DNA from: Variovorax sp. PBL-H6 | GTDB taxonomy: Bacteria > Pseudomonadota > Gammaproteobacteria > Burkholderiales > Burkholderiaceae_C | Length of the DNA stretch: 64,000 nt | NCBI RefSeq assembly: GCF_901827155.1 | Contig: NZ_LR594659.1 | Span: forward strand, 5,614,501-5,678,500 | Direction of reading: 5' to 3' | Position numbers and translations under genes: made by a program | Shown: positions 9,139-24,375 of the stretch, one piece after another | Layout: every line of letters starts with the position of its first letter | Numbering within the stretch: position 1 is the first letter of the stretch | Notes under the pieces: model-generated | The model's input: the letters and a program-made list of their open reading frames with translations, nothing else | What the model was told of the DNA's origin: nothing | Databases searched by the model: none

Positions 9139-9269
9139 GGGGTGTGTCTCCGGGCGACCTGCGCCTTTGGAGCCATTGTTCGCCTGGACCACTATTTCTT
9201 CAAGACCTGCGGCCAATACTCCGGATCTTGTTTTTCGATAATGGGCGCACTCGGAGGAAAGGAACACCC
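9139..9269. promoter_or_regulatory. Divergent promoter region between gentisate dioxygenase and lysR
   Basis: These 131 bases separate divergent start codons and should hold both promoters and the LysR operator. A GATAAT hexamer at 9237-9242 could be the -10 of lysR, but no convincing -35 lies 17 bases upstream. TCTT-C-AAGA at 9197-9205 is a small palindrome. No clear T-N11-A operator can be chosen by eye. Confidence 0.5.
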
Positions 9270-10184
9270 ATGGCCAAGCTCGATCTCGAATGGCTCGCCG
9301 TCTTCGACGAGATCTACAAGACCGGCAGCGTCTCGAAAGCCGCCGAGCGCCTGGGGCTGGCGCAGGCCGCCGCCAGCACCATGCTCAACAAGCTGCGGGC
9401 GCACTTCGACGACCGGCTGTTCGCGCGCACCGCGCAGGGGATGCAACCGACGCCCTATGCGCAGCGCATGCTGCCGCACGTGCGCGAGGCGCTGTCGCAG
9501 ATCGAACAGGCGCGCGGCAGCCGCAGCAGCTTCGACCCGGCCCGGGCGCAGCGCAACTTCCGTATCTGCATGACGGACATCAGCGAGGTGGTGCTGCTGC
9601 CCGGCCTGCTCGATCACCTGCGCCGAACGGCTCCCGGGGTGCGCATCGAGACCGAGATCATCTCCACCGACAGCGGCAGGCGGCTGGCCGATGGCGAGGT
9701 GGACCTGGCGGTGGGCTTCATGCCGCAGCTGGACGCGGGCTTCTACCAGCAGACGCTCTTCATGCAGAAGTTCGTCTGCCTGGCAGCGCGCAACCATCCA
9801 CGCATCGGCGAGCGACTCACGCGCAAGCGCTTCGAGGCCGAGGCGCACGCGGTGATCTCTTCTTCCGGCACCGGGCACGCGATCGTCGACAAGACCATCG
9901 CTCGCCTGGGTGTGAAGCGTGAGGTGGTGGTGGCGCTGTCCAGCTTCCTGAGCGTGGCGCGCATCGTGGCCCACACCGAGCTGATCGTGATCGTGCCGCG
10001 CATCCTGGGCGAGGTGCTCGCCACCCAGGAGCCGGTGAAGCTGCTGGAGCCGCCCTTCGCGCTGCCGCACTATGCGGTCAAGCAGCACTGGCACGAGCGC
10101 TTCCACGCCGACCCCGGCAACGCCTGGCTGCGGCGCACGGTGGCGCGCCTCTTCGGCCCGGGAAAGGCAACGGGGCTCGCATAA
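9270..10184 (+). CDS. LysR-family regulator, NagR/DntR-like, of the gentisate operon
   Basis: This is a 304-residue LysR transcription factor. The winged helix-turn-helix (residues about 5-64) contains [25 protein letters not shown]. The region [14 protein letters not shown] and the later [17 protein letters not shown] closely follow the pattern of NagR/DntR/NahR regulators, which respond to aromatic acids such as salicylate. GGAGGAAAGG just upstream of the ATG at 9270 sets the start. It is divergent from gentisate dioxygenase, so it probably activates that operon in response to a gentisate precursor. The inducer is inferred. Confidence 0.88.
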   Translation: MAKLDLEWLAVFDEIYKTGSVSKAAERLGLAQAAASTMLNKLRAHFDDRLFARTAQGMQPTPYAQRMLPHVREALSQIEQARGSRSSFDPARAQRNFRICMTDISEVVLLPGLLDHLRRTAPGVRIETEIISTDSGRRLADGEVDLAVGFMPQLDAGFYQQTLFMQKFVCLAARNHPRIGERLTRKRFEAEAHAVISSSGTGHAIVDKTIARLGVKREVVVALSSFLSVARIVAHTELIVIVPRILGEVLATQEPVKLLEPPFALPHYAVKQHWHERFHADPGNAWLRRTVARLFGPGKATGLA

Positions 10185-10233
10185 TCGCCGCACTCCCGCC
10201 GCCCACCTTCCTCCTCACCACCGAGACGCCCCC

Positions 10234-10683
10234 ATGAACAGCATCACCCTGCGCTTCCTCGCCGAGCCCAGCACCGTCAACTTCGGCGGCAAGGTCCACG
10301 GCGGCACTGTCATGAAGTGGATCGACGAAGCGGGCTACGCCTGCGCGACCACCTGGTCCAAGCGCTACTGCGTGACGGTGTTCATCGGCAGCATCCGCTT
10401 CCACCACCCGATCATGATCGGCGACCTGGTCGAGGTCGATGCCCGGCTGGCCTACACCGGCACCAGCAGCATGAACATCGTGGTGGAGGTGCGCAGCGGC
10501 GACATGAAGGGAGGCGAGATGCAGAAGACGGCCGAATGCCTGATCGTCTTCGTGTCGGTCGACTCGCACGGCCGGCCGCTGCCGGTGAGCCCCTACGTAC
10601 CCGGCACCTCCGACGATACGGTCCTGGCCGAGCGGGTGCGCGTTCACCTCACCGCCTCGCGCGCCGCATCCGGCCAGAGCTAG
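10234..10683 (+). CDS. Acyl-CoA thioesterase, YciA/BACH hotdog type
   Basis: This is a 149-residue single-hotdog thioesterase. The helix carries NFGGKVHGGTVMKWIDEAGYACA, the typical active-site region with an Asp/Glu on the long helix, followed by VTVFIGSIRFHHPIMIGDLVEV. The C-terminal YVPGTSDD tail fits YciA-like acyl-CoA hydrolases that act as hexamers in the cytoplasm. The ATG at 10234 is the natural start. It follows lysR by about 50 bases, so it may be cotranscribed with it. A good hairpin terminator lies 27 bases after the stop. Confidence 0.87.
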   Translation: MNSITLRFLAEPSTVNFGGKVHGGTVMKWIDEAGYACATTWSKRYCVTVFIGSIRFHHPIMIGDLVEVDARLAYTGTSSMNIVVEVRSGDMKGGEMQKTAECLIVFVSVDSHGRPLPVSPYVPGTSDDTVLAERVRVHLTASRAASGQS

Positions 10684-10709
10684 CTAGCTGGCTGGCGGGC
10701 GGGTCAGGG

Positions 10710-10733
10710 ACGGGCGAGCAGCGCGCCCGTTTT
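10710..10733 (+). terminator. Rho-independent terminator after the thioesterase gene
   Basis: ACGGGCG (10710-10716) pairs perfectly with CGCCCGT (10724-10730) around a 7-base loop and runs into TTT. It lies between the thioesterase stop and the kinase gene, separating the two transcription units. Confidence 0.7.
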
Positions 10734-10824
10734 GTGCGATCTGTCTGACGTGGACTCAGGACGGCCGTCGATACACTGCCCGGCACATCTGCGTTTGACG
10801 CCCCTCACATGGCGGAGAAAAAGA

Positions 10825-16025
<5,201 letters not shown>

Positions 16026-16035
<10 letters not shown>

Positions 16036-18278
16036 GCGAATCCGTCCCGCTCCCCGACGACGCGGACCTCGACCCCATTGCCGGCGAGGAGAAGGCCGAC
16101 ATCCTGGTGGTGGACGACCTGCCCGAGAAGCTGCTGGTGTTCCGCACCGTCCTCGAGGAGCTGGACCAGAACCTGGTGCTCGTGCGCTCGGGCGCCGACG
16201 CATTGCGCGAGATCCTGCAGCGCGAGTTCGCGGTGATCCTGCTGGACGTCAACATGCCCGGCATCGACGGCTTCGAGACCGCAACGCTGATCCGCCAGCA
16301 CCGCCGCTGCGCGCACACGCCGATCATCTTCATCACCTCCTACGCCGACGAGATGCAGACGGCGCGTGGCTACTCGCTGGGCGCGGTGGACTACATCCTG
16401 TCGCCGGTCGTGCCGGAGATCCTGCGCAGCAAGGTCTCGGTCTTCGTCGCGCTGCACCAGATGCGGCGCCAGGTCCGGCGCCAGGCCGATGCGCGTGCGG
16501 CCGTGATGGCGGCGCAGGCGGCGCGTCGCGTCGCCGAGGAGAGCGACCGGCGCTCGGCCTTCCTGGCCCATGCGAGCCGGGTGCTCAGCGGCTCGCTGCA
16601 GATCGGCGTCGCAATGCGCCAACTGGCCGAGCTGCTGGTGCCCGGGCAGGCGCCGCTGGCTCTGGCGCTGCTGGTCGACCCCGACCTCGGCGCCGGCGAG
16701 ATGGTGGCCGCGGCCCAGGCGCAGGGCGCGAAGTTGCAGTTGTCGAGCGGACTCGAATCCCGCCTGGACGAGCACCTGCGGGCCGCCCTGGGCAGCGCAG
16801 CGCACGAGCGTCGAGCCGTCCGCCTCGACGAAGCGGCGCTGGCTGCACTCACGCCCGCGGCCCTCGGCTTCACGACGGGAGGCGACGCCTTGCCGCCCTT
16901 GCGCTCGGCGCAGGCGGTGCCGCTGGTCTTCGGCGAGCGCGTGCTGGGCGTGGTGCTGGTCGCCTGGAGCGACGCGGGCGAACGCGGCGCCACCGAGGAC
17001 GGCCTGATCGAGGAGCTGGCCGGGCGGGCCGCCACCGCCTTCGAGAATGCCCGCCTCTATCTCGTGCTGCAGCGGGAAATGCTGGAGCGGCAGGCCGCGC
17101 AGGAGGAACTCCAGCGCACCAACCAGCGCAAGGACGAGTTCCTCGCGATGATGTCGCACGAGCTGCGCAACCCGCTGGCGCCCATCCACACCGCGGTTCA
17201 GGTGATCCGCCGCGTCGCGGCGCCGCACCCCAAGGTGACCTGGGCACTGGACATCGCCGAGCGGCAGCTCAAGCAGCTGACCCGGCTGATCGAGGAGCTG
17301 CTGGACGTGGCGCGGATCAGCCAGGGCAAGATCGTGCTGAAGCACGAGACCCTGGACCTGAACACCGTGGTCGCGCAAAGCGTGGAGACGGTACAGCCCT
17401 TCATCGACGGCCGCCGGCAGGCCTTGCGGATGGTGGTGCCCCAGCAGCCGGCCTGGCTGCTGGGGGACATGGCGAGGCTCACGCAGGTGATCGCCAACCT
17501 GCTGCACAACGCCGCCAAGTACAGCCCCGAGGGCACCGGCATCGAGCTGGTTTCCTGGCTGGAGGAGGACGAGGTTGTCCTGTCGGTGCGCGACCAGGGC
17601 ATCGGCATCGACGCCGAGCTGCTGCCGCGCATCTTCGAGCTCTTCGAGCAGGGCGAGCGCGGCCTCGACCGGGCGCAGGGTGGGCTGGGCATCGGCCTGA
17701 CGCTGGCGCGGCGGCTCACCGAAATGCACGGCGGCCGGATCGAGGCCTTCAGCGAAGGCCGGGACCGGGGCTCCGAGTTCAGGCTGCGGCTGCCGCGCGT
17801 CGGCGCGGTGCAGCTTGCCGACCCGGCAGCGCCCCTGCCGACAACGGCAGCCTCGCGCAGCGAGCCCCTGCACATCCTGGTCGTCGACGACAACCGAGAC
17901 GCAGCCATCGGCATTGCCACGATGCTCGAACTGGAAGGCCATGTGGTCCGGACCGCCCACGACGGCGAAGAGGCGCTCGGCGCCGCCACGACGCACAGCC
18001 CTGCCGTGGTGGTGCTGGACATCGGCTTGCCGCTGCTCGATGGCTACGAGGTCGCACGCCGGATGCGCGCCATGCCCGACTTGGCCGGCGCCCTTCTGAT
18101 TGCGGTGACGGGCTATGGGCAGAACGAGGATCGCGCGGCCGCAATCGGCGCCGGCTTCGACCACCACTTCGTCAAGCCGGCCGACCCTGAAGTCCTGCTG
18201 GGCTGCATCCGGGCGTGGTCCAGGCTGCGTGCCCAAGACGGCGCGGGGAAGCGGCAGGCCTCCACGGCCGCACCTTAG
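16026..18278 (+). CDS. Hybrid histidine kinase with N-terminal and C-terminal receiver domains
   Basis: This product of about 750 residues begins with a receiver (phospho-acceptor Asp74 in LLDVNMPGIDG; the usual switch Lys is Ser in YILSPVVPE). A coiled linker, a GAF-like domain (about 180-345), HisKA with His378 (MSHELRNPLAP), HATPase_c (NLLHNAAKYS, DQGIGI, GGLGIGLTLA) and a C-terminal receiver with Asp665 follow. There are no membrane segments. The likely start is GTG at 16026, which overlaps the end of the poly-HAMP kinase gene by 10 bases; TTG at 16020 is an alternative. Tight coupling suggests the two kinases form one phosphorelay, the first possibly phosphorylating the N-terminal receiver here. 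The direction of transfer is inferred. Confidence 0.9.
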
Positions 18279-18317
18279 GGCTGGATGGAAGGGTCTCGGG
18301 CTTCTGGCGGCGCCGCC

Positions 18318-18680
18318 CTATCGAGCGGCGGACGGCACCAGGATACGGTCGAGCACCTCGAAGTCGATGGGCTTCTGCAGGTGGTGGTCGAACAGACCCG
18401 GCGCGGCGGCGTCGCCGGAGTCCTCCTTGCCATACCCCGAGACAGCTACAAGCAACAGTTGCCTGTCGCCCTTGTCGGCGCGCATGCGCCGTGCCACCTC
18501 TGCGCCCGAGAAATCCGGCAGGACCAGATCGACCAAGGCTGCATCGAAGTCGGTCGCCGCGGCAGCGTCCATCGCATCCTGCGCGCAGTAGCTGCAATGC
18601 ACCTCGTGATCCTGCAAGGTCAGCAGTTCGCGCAGCAGATCGGCTGCGGCCTTGTTGTCGTCGACGATCAGCACATTCAC
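18318..18680 (-). CDS. Single-domain response regulator (CheY-like)
   Basis: This is a 120-residue receiver with no output domain. The acid pocket is DD at residues 7-8 (LIVDDNK), the phospho-acceptor is Asp51 (LVDLVLPDFSG), and the switch residues are Ser in VAVSGYG and Lys in LQKPIDFEV. It is convergent with the two hybrid kinases and ends 39 bases from the second kinase. It may be a mobile phosphate carrier or a sink for them, or act on another partner. The position favours the former but is not proof. Confidence 0.88.
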   Translation of the reverse strand: MNVLIVDDNKAAADLLRELLTLQDHEVHCSYCAQDAMDAAAATDFDAALVDLVLPDFSGAEVARRMRADKGDRQLLLVAVSGYGKEDSGDAAAPGLFDHHLQKPIDFEVLDRILVPSAAR

Positions 18681-18786
18681 GGCAAGGGTCCCCCAAATTC
18701 ACGGCGCCCCAGTATCGGCAGCTGCCCAGGGGATGCGCGTAGGAGAGGGCCCCGTCCGACGGCTGCAGCTGCACGGGTCGGCGCGC

Positions 18787-20067
18787 TCAAGCGCCGGCCG
18801 GCTCGATGGTCGCGCTGACCTCGCCCAGCCCGATGCGTACCGCGCCTTCGCGCTCGCACCAGCCGCGCAAGGTCAGCGTGTCGCCGTCTTCGAGAAAGCT
18901 GCGGCGCTCGCCGTTCGGCAACTGGATGGGCTGCTTGCCGCCGAGGGTGAGCTCCAGCAGCGAGCCGGCTTCGTCGGGCTTCGGACCCGAGAGGGTGCCG
19001 GAGCCCAGCAGGTCGCCGGCCTGCAGGTTGCAGCCATTCACGGTGTGGTGCGTGACCAGCTGTGCCGGTGTCCAGTAGGCGGCCTCGCGGGCGTTGCCGC
19101 GCGTCAGGCGGACGGGCGCCTCGCCCGCTTCGCGCATGCGGGCGGTCTGCAGCCAGGCCTCCAGCACGACGTCGAGCGCGCCCGCGGCGCGGTTGCCGGG
19201 CGCATCCAGGTATGGCAGTGGCTGCGGATCGCCGGCCGGGCGCTCGAACGGCGCGCGGAAGGGCGCGAGCGCCTCCAAGGTGACGATCCAGGGCGACAGG
19301 GTGCTGGCGAAGTTCTTGGCCAGGAAAGGGCCCAGCGGCTGGTATTCCCAGGCCTGGATGTCGCGCGCCGACCAGTCGTTGAGCAGGGTGACGCCGAACA
19401 GGTGCGCCTCGGCATCGGCGATGGCGATGGGCTCGCCCAGCGCATTGCCCTGGGCCACCAGGAACCCGAGCTCGAGCTCGTAGTCGAGCCGCTTCGAGGG
19501 CCCGAACGCCGGCGCGGCGGCGTCGGGCGCCTTGGTCTGTCCCTTCGGCCGCTTGAAGTGCTGGCCGCTCACCCCGATCGAGGAGGCGCGGCCGTGGTAG
19601 CCGATCGGCACCCACTGGTAGTTCGGCAGCAGCGGCGCGTCCGGGCGGAACAGGCTGCCCACGGTGCGGGCGTGATGAATGCCGGTATAGAAGTCGGTGT
19701 AGTCGCCGATGCGGCAGGGAACGGCCATCTCGACGGCCGACTGGGCCAGCAGGGCCCTGCCCCAATCGGTGGCCTGCGCGCTTCCTTCGGCCAGGCCGGC
19801 GGAAATGGCGGCGCGCAAGGCCTGGCGCTCGGCCGGGCCCTTGGCCATCAACACATTCATGTCGTCGGTGTGGATGAGCCCGGTGGCCTTGAGGTCGAGC
19901 ACCTGGTCCCCGATGGCGACGCCGATGCGGAAGGCCTCGCCGCTGCCGGTGGGCCGAAAGCGGCCGTAGGGCAGGTTCTGGATCGGGAAGTCGCAATCGG
20001 CCTGGTTGGCGGAAGCGACCCAGCTGCGCAGCTGGGGGTCATGGGTGGTGTTCAGTGCGTTGTTCAT
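18787..20067 (-). CDS. fahA: Fumarylacetoacetase
   Basis: This cytoplasmic enzyme of 426 residues hydrolyses fumarylacetoacetate to fumarate and acetoacetate, the last step of the homogentisate route. The N-terminal SH3-like domain precedes the catalytic domain with [23 protein letters not shown] and [11 protein letters not shown] (metal-binding acids), then [17 protein letters not shown] and [10 protein letters not shown]. All are hallmarks of fumarylacetoacetase. Its start overlaps the stop of hmgA by 4 bases (ATGA). It is the last gene of the operon. The isomerase that would make its substrate (maiA) is not in the window. Confidence 0.96.
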   Translation of the reverse strand: MNNALNTTHDPQLRSWVASANQADCDFPIQNLPYGRFRPTGSGEAFRIGVAIGDQVLDLKATGLIHTDDMNVLMAKGPAERQALRAAISAGLAEGSAQATDWGRALLAQSAVEMAVPCRIGDYTDFYTGIHHARTVGSLFRPDAPLLPNYQWVPIGYHGRASSIGVSGQHFKRPKGQTKAPDAAAPAFGPSKRLDYELELGFLVAQGNALGEPIAIADAEAHLFGVTLLNDWSARDIQAWEYQPLGPFLAKNFASTLSPWIVTLEALAPFRAPFERPAGDPQPLPYLDAPGNRAAGALDVVLEAWLQTARMREAGEAPVRLTRGNAREAAYWTPAQLVTHHTVNGCNLQAGDLLGSGTLSGPKPDEAGSLLELTLGGKQPIQLPNGERRSFLEDGDTLTLRGWCEREGAVRIGLGEVSATIEPAGA

Positions 20068-21383
20068 GGCTTGAATCGGTCCTGCAGGCCGGCCCAGCAG
20101 TCGGCGTAGTCGTTGTCGAGCGCCGGGCTCTGGAGGGCCCAGGCGGTGGGGATGAAGCGATAGCGGCTCTCGAACATGAAAGCGAGGGTGTTGTCGAGCT
20201 TGTGCGGCTTGAGGTCGGCGCCACTGGCTTTCTCGAAAGCCTCCTCGTCGGGGCCGTGCGGCACCATCGCGTTGTGCAGGCTGGCGCCGCCGGGCTTGAA
20301 GCCGCCGGGCTTGGCGTCGTATTCGCCGTAGACCAGGCCCATGAACTCGCTCATGAGGTTGCGGTGGTACCAGGGCGGGCGGAAGGTGTCTTCAGCCACG
20401 AGCCAGCGCGGCGGGAAGATCACGAAGTCGCAGTTGGCGGTGCCGGGCGTGTCCGAAGGCGAGGTCAGCACCGTGAAGATCGACGGGTCCGGGTGGTCGA
20501 AGCTGATCGAGCCGATGGTCATGAAGTGGGCTGTGTCGTACTTCACCGGCGCGAGATTGCCGTGCCAGGCCACCACGTTGAAGGGCGAGTGCTTCATCGG
20601 CGCGCGCCAGAGGCGGCCGGCCGATTTCTTGACGAGCTCGTAGCCGCCCGCCTCGCCCTCGAAGGCGGCGACAGGCGCCTGGAAGTCGCGCGCATTGGCC
20701 AGGCCGTTGGAGCCGATCGGCCCCAGCTCCGGCAGGCGGAACTGCGCGCCGTAGTTCTCGCAGACATAGCCACGCGAGGGGCCCGCGCCAGCTTCCGAAT
20801 CCGGCAGCGCGACCTTGAAGACCACGCCGCGCGGCAGCAGGGCGATCTCGCCGGGCTTGACGTCGAGCACGCCCATCTCGGTGGTGATGACCAGCCGGCC
20901 CTGCTGCGGCACGACCAACAGCTCGCCGTCGGCATTGACGAAGGCACGGCGCTGCATCGATTTGCTCGCGAGGTAGACGTGGGCGGCCACCCCCTGCTGC
21001 GCCTCGACGTCGCCATTGGCGGCGAGGGTGTGCATGCCGTCGACGAAGTCGGCCTCGGCGCCGGTGAAGGGCATCGGGTGCCAGCGCATGGGCTCGGGCG
21101 CCAGCGCGATGCCGCGGTCGGGCCCGGTCTGCCAGGTGGGCTGCGCGTAGGCCTCGTAGCGGCCCGAAACCACCGAGGGCTGGCGACGGTACATCCAGCT
21201 GCGCCGGTTCTCGTGGCGCGGCGCAGTGAAAGCGGTGCCCGAGATCAGCTCGGGGTACAGGTCGAAGGGCGCGCGCTGCGGGCTGTTGCGGCCCTGCGGC
21301 AAGGCACCGGCGACGGCCTCGCTCGCGTGCTCGTTGCCGAAGCCGCTCAGGTAGCGGCGCTCGGCCGCGGAATCGTTGCTCAT
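20064..21383 (-). CDS. hmgA: Homogentisate 1,2-dioxygenase
   Basis: This 439-residue Fe(II) dioxygenase opens homogentisate to maleylacetoacetate, the central step of tyrosine, phenylalanine and hydroxyphenylacetate breakdown. The protein starts with [13 protein letters not shown] and [14 protein letters not shown], conserved across bacteria and animals. The C-terminal cupin has [19 protein letters not shown], then [26 protein letters not shown] and [11 protein letters not shown], which hold the iron ligands and catalytic His. It lies 16 bases after the DUF2783 gene and is translationally coupled to fahA. Confidence 0.97.
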   Translation of the reverse strand: MSNDSAAERRYLSGFGNEHASEAVAGALPQGRNSPQRAPFDLYPELISGTAFTAPRHENRRSWMYRRQPSVVSGRYEAYAQPTWQTGPDRGIALAPEPMRWHPMPFTGAEADFVDGMHTLAANGDVEAQQGVAAHVYLASKSMQRRAFVNADGELLVVPQQGRLVITTEMGVLDVKPGEIALLPRGVVFKVALPDSEAGAGPSRGYVCENYGAQFRLPELGPIGSNGLANARDFQAPVAAFEGEAGGYELVKKSAGRLWRAPMKHSPFNVVAWHGNLAPVKYDTAHFMTIGSISFDHPDPSIFTVLTSPSDTPGTANCDFVIFPPRWLVAEDTFRPPWYHRNLMSEFMGLVYGEYDAKPGGFKPGGASLHNAMVPHGPDEEAFEKASGADLKPHKLDNTLAFMFESRYRFIPTAWALQSPALDNDYADCWAGLQDRFKP

Positions 21384-21399
21384 GGGTGAGGTGTCCTCT

Positions 21400-21624
21400 T
21401 CAGGTGCGGGGCGCGTCGCCCCGCGGGGTTTTCGCGGCGGCCGCGAGCGCGCGCTTCAGCACGGCAAGCGAGCCGATGTGGTTGGCCAGCACCAGCACCA
21501 GGCGCGCATTGAAGTCGTGGCTTTCGTCGGTACTGAGGCCTTCGTGCGCCGCCAGCAGGGCTTCATAGAAGTCGTCCGCGGCGCCCAGGTTCGGGGCAGT
21601 GATCAGCTCGTCGTCCTTCTTCAT
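21400..21624 (-). CDS. DUF2783 small protein, MhaB-like hydroxylase coupling protein
   Basis: This 74-residue protein is of the DUF2783 type: [36 protein letters not shown] paralogue with the same core (FYAEWLAAHEGLTEQQSADLNARLVLLLANQ) is encoded at 48029-48223. In both places the gene directly follows a related flavoprotein hydroxylase gene; here the two overlap in ATGA. From memory, a two-component 3-hydroxyphenylacetate 6-hydroxylase of Pseudomonas putida has a small coupling partner called MhaB. This protein fits that role, but biochemical equivalence is inference. Confidence 0.75.
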   Translation of the reverse strand: MKKDDELITAPNLGAADDFYEALLAAHEGLSTDESHDFNARLVLVLANHIGSLAVLKRALAAAAKTPRGDAPRT

Positions 21625-23357
21625 GCGCGGCTCCTCGCGCCCTTGGCCAGCGCCCGGTCGAAGGCGTCGCGCAGCGCCTGCGGCCCGGGTGCACGCCAGC
21701 GCGCGCAAACATGCTGGTCAGGGCGCAGCAGGTAAACGGTGCCCGGCTGCGCGTCGTAGCGCTGCGCGGCGAGCTCGCCCTCGCCGCAAGCGGCCACGCG
21801 CACGACCTGCAACGGCCGGTCGGCCGCGGCGATGGCCGCAAGGCTGCGCTCTGCCGTCTCGTCCTCGCCGAAGACCAGGGCTGTAAAGCGGCCCGGCAGC
21901 GCGCGCAACAGCCAGCCAGTGCTGCCGTCGGCACGCACGATGGGCGCGTCGTCGGCCGGCGAGCCGGGCACCATCTTGCCTTCGAAGGCATCCACGTCGG
22001 CCGTGTTCAGCGGCGACCCATGCAAGGTGGTCGGGACCGAGAGGCGGCCGCTGTTGACCAGCGCGCGGGCAAAGGGCTGGGTCTTCGACAGCTCGAGCAC
22101 CGCGTCACGGAACAGGCGGCTGACCGGGCTCTTGGGCGTGATGAAGTCGGTGGCCCGGGTGGAGTTGCGGATGTTCTCGTCCGCGGCGTACTCGCGCTCG
22201 CTGCCGTAGCTGTCGAGCAGCGCGTCGGGGGCCTCGCGCTTCACGACGGCCGCCAGTTTCCAGGCGAGGTTGTCTGCGTCCTGCACGCCGGAGTTGGCGC
22301 CGCGCGCGCCGAAGGGCGAGACGCCGTGCGCCGAGTCGCCGGCGAACAGCACGCGGCCGTGCCGGAAGCGCTCCATGCGCTGGCAGGCGAAGGTGTAGAC
22401 GCTGGCCCAGCCGATGCTGAACTGGACCCGCTCGAGGCCGATGCTGTCGAGCAGCGCACGCACGCGCGGGATGATGCGCTCGTGCCTGCGTTCTTCCACG
22501 GGATCGGCGTCCCAGCCGAGCTGGAAGTCCACGCGCCACATACCATCTGCCTGCTTGTGCAGCAGCACGCTCTGGTTCGGATGGAAAGGCGGGTCGAACC
22601 AGAAGCGGCGCTCGGTGAGGGCTTCGGCCCCCACGCTCGGCACTTCGTGTCCCCCAAGGGGGCGCTCGCCCGTCTGGGGGCGGCCCGGCGGCGGGCGGTC
22701 GGCATCCATGCTGATATCGGCGATCAGGAAGCGGTCGCGGAACACGCGGCCTTTCGCCTCCTGGCCGAGCAGCTGGCGCAGGTTGGAGCGCGAGCCATCG
22801 CAGGCCGCGACGTAGTCGGCGGCGAGGCGGTAGCTGCCCTCGGGCGTCTCGATCTCCAGCAGCACGCCGGCGGCACCGTTGTCGATGCCCACCACCTTGT
22901 TGTTCCAGCGCAGGTCCACCAGCGGCAGCTCTGCGGCGCGCTCCGCCAGGTAGCCTTCGACGTAGTACTGCTGGAGGTTGATGAAGGCAGGCCGCTCATG
23001 GCCGGGCTCCGGCAACAGGTCGAAGCGGTAGATCTGCTCGTCCCTGAAGAAGACCTTGCCGACATTCCACGACACGCCCTTGGCCACCATGCGCTCGCCG
23101 CAGCCGAGGCGATCGAAGACCTCGAGCGTGCGCTTGGCGAAGCAGATGGCGCGCGAGCCCGTGGACAGCGTGCAGTCGTTGTCGAGCAGGACGACAGGCA
23201 CCTGCTGCTGGGCGAGGTCGATGGCGAGTGCGAGGCCGACCGGCCCGGCGCCGACCACCACCACCGGATGGCGCGCGGGCGGCACGGCGTCCTGGTCGGG
23301 ATGGCGGTGATAGTCGAACCGCAGCGATTGGTAATCGACGGGAGCAGTTGCGTCCAC
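21621..23357 (-). CDS. FAD-dependent aromatic hydroxylase, MhaA-like (probable 3-hydroxyphenylacetate 6-hydroxylase)
   Basis: This is a 578-residue flavoprotein hydroxylase of the MhpA/PheA type. The FAD site VVVVGAGPVGLALA starts at residue 32. The DG motif is CDGSRSNLRQLLG, and the GD motif has Asp341 in LFAGDSAHGVSPFGARGANSG. A C-terminal thioredoxin-like region follows. GTG at 23357 is preceded by GGAGACAAGACC, and the longer open frame upstream overlaps the MBL gene. Its neighbours hmgA and fahA imply that the product is homogentisate, so 3- or 4-hydroxyphenylacetate is the likely substrate. Residues about 223-247 are an insertion encoded by repeat copy D, absent from the paralogue at 46373-48013. 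Confidence 0.82.
   Translation of the reverse strand: MDATAPVDYQSLRFDYHRHPDQDAVPPARHPVVVVGAGPVGLALAIDLAQQQVPVVLLDNDCTLSTGSRAICFAKRTLEVFDRLGCGERMVAKGVSWNVGKVFFRDEQIYRFDLLPEPGHERPAFINLQQYYVEGYLAERAAELPLVDLRWNNKVVGIDNGAAGVLLEIETPEGSYRLAADYVAACDGSRSNLRQLLGQEAKGRVFRDRFLIADISMDADRPPPGRPQTGERPLGGHEVPSVGAEALTERRFWFDPPFHPNQSVLLHKQADGMWRVDFQLGWDADPVEERRHERIIPRVRALLDSIGLERVQFSIGWASVYTFACQRMERFRHGRVLFAGDSAHGVSPFGARGANSGVQDADNLAWKLAAVVKREAPDALLDSYGSEREYAADENIRNSTRATDFITPKSPVSRLFRDAVLELSKTQPFARALVNSGRLSVPTTLHGSPLNTADVDAFEGKMVPGSPADDAPIVRADGSTGWLLRALPGRFTALVFGEDETAERSLAAIAAADRPLQVVRVAACGEGELAAQRYDAQPGTVYLLRPDQHVCARWRAPGPQALRDAFDRALAKGARSRA
22627..22690 (-). repeat. Dispersed GC-rich repeat, copy D, inside the MhaA-like coding sequence
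   Basis: Read on the minus strand it begins GCCGGGCCGCCCCCAG, has the CCCCC/GGGGG arms, then ACACGAAGTG and ends GCGTGGGGG, the same order as the intergenic copies. It is in frame, contains no stop, and adds about 25 residues (223-247) to the hydroxylase. Confidence 0.8.
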
Positions 23358-23377
23358 GGTCTTGTCTCCGCGATGCC

Positions 23378-24337
23378 TCAGCCTTCGAGCGCCTTCCACA
23401 TCTCGACGTCCCGCTCGGCCGTCCACACCCGCGGATCGCGGTGGCCCGAGGCTTCGTCGTAGGCGCGGCTCACGTCGAAGGGCATGCAGTGGTCGAAGAT
23501 CACCCACTGGCTGTACTTGGGCTTCAGCTTCACGTAGGTCTCCTGGTAGACGGCGTTGAGGTCGCGCCCCGCCTTCACGCCGACCTGCACGCTCTCGTAG
23601 ACATCGGCGATGAAGCTGCGCGTGCCCGCCAGGCCCCTGGCCACTTCTTCCGGCGTGGTGAGCGCGGCGCCGCGGCCGGGCACCAGGGCCTTGGGCTCCA
23701 GCGCGGCGATGTTGTCCAGCGTCTTCGGCCAGTCCTGGAAATAGGCGTCGCCGGCATACGGCGTGGCATCGAACTCGACCAGGTCGCCCGACAGCAGGGC
23801 CTTCTCGCCCGGCAGCCAGACCACCGTGTCGCCCTTGGTATGGCCGCGGCCGAGCTGGATCAGCTGCACCTCGAGCTTGCCCAGCCACAGGGTCATCTTG
23901 CCGCTGAAGGTCATCGTGGGCCAGGTCATGCCCGCGGGCACCGTCTCGACATTCTGGAACAGGCGCGGGAAGCGACCGATCTCGCTCGCCTTGTCGGCCT
24001 CGCCGCGCTCGACGATCAGGTCGTAGGTGTCCTGGCTCGCCAGGATTTCCTGCGGCTGGTACGCGCTCGCGCCCAGCACGCGCACCGCGTGGTAGTGGGT
24101 GAGCACCACGTACTTGATGGGCTTGTCGGTCACCTCGCGGATGCGCCGCACCACGTCGGCCGCCATCGCGGGCGTGGCCTGGGTGTCTGCCACGAGCACG
24201 GCGTCGTCGCCAATGATGATGCCGGTGTTGGGGTCGCCCTCGGCGGTGTAGGCCCAGGCGTGTTCGGAGATCTGGCTGAAGGTGATCTTCTTTTCTTCGA
24301 GGTCGGCCTGGCTGGCGAAAACCTTGGTCTGGCTCAT
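23378..24337 (-). CDS. MBL-fold (metallo-beta-lactamase-like) protein of the homogentisate operon
   Basis: The 319-residue protein has the MBL fold: LTHYH at residues 80-83, GRGHTKGD with His166, SGDLVEF with Asp185, and a late His in IFDHCMPF. The usual HxHxDH motif is HYHAVR here, so the Asp and His of the second metal site are replaced by Val85 and Arg86. It may bind one metal or act differently from normal hydrolases. ATG at 24337 has GGAG upstream; the frame continues to 24604 without family sequence. It is the first gene of the five-gene homogentisate operon. No role in that pathway is established. Confidence 0.82.
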   Translation of the reverse strand: MSQTKVFASQADLEEKKITFSQISEHAWAYTAEGDPNTGIIIGDDAVLVADTQATPAMAADVVRRIREVTDKPIKYVVLTHYHAVRVLGASAYQPQEILASQDTYDLIVERGEADKASEIGRFPRLFQNVETVPAGMTWPTMTFSGKMTLWLGKLEVQLIQLGRGHTKGDTVVWLPGEKALLSGDLVEFDATPYAGDAYFQDWPKTLDNIAALEPKALVPGRGAALTTPEEVARGLAGTRSFIADVYESVQVGVKAGRDLNAVYQETYVKLKPKYSQWVIFDHCMPFDVSRAYDEASGHRDPRVWTAERDVEMWKALEG

Positions 24338-24375
24338 CGGGGTCTCCTTTTTCGGAATTCGTCTAAGTTGAACTA

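Noticed and set aside
21621..23888. Longer reading of the MhaA-like gene from an upstream start
   Set aside because: The extra part lies inside the MBL gene in another frame and has no flavoprotein similarity; GTG at 23357 has a good ribosome site.
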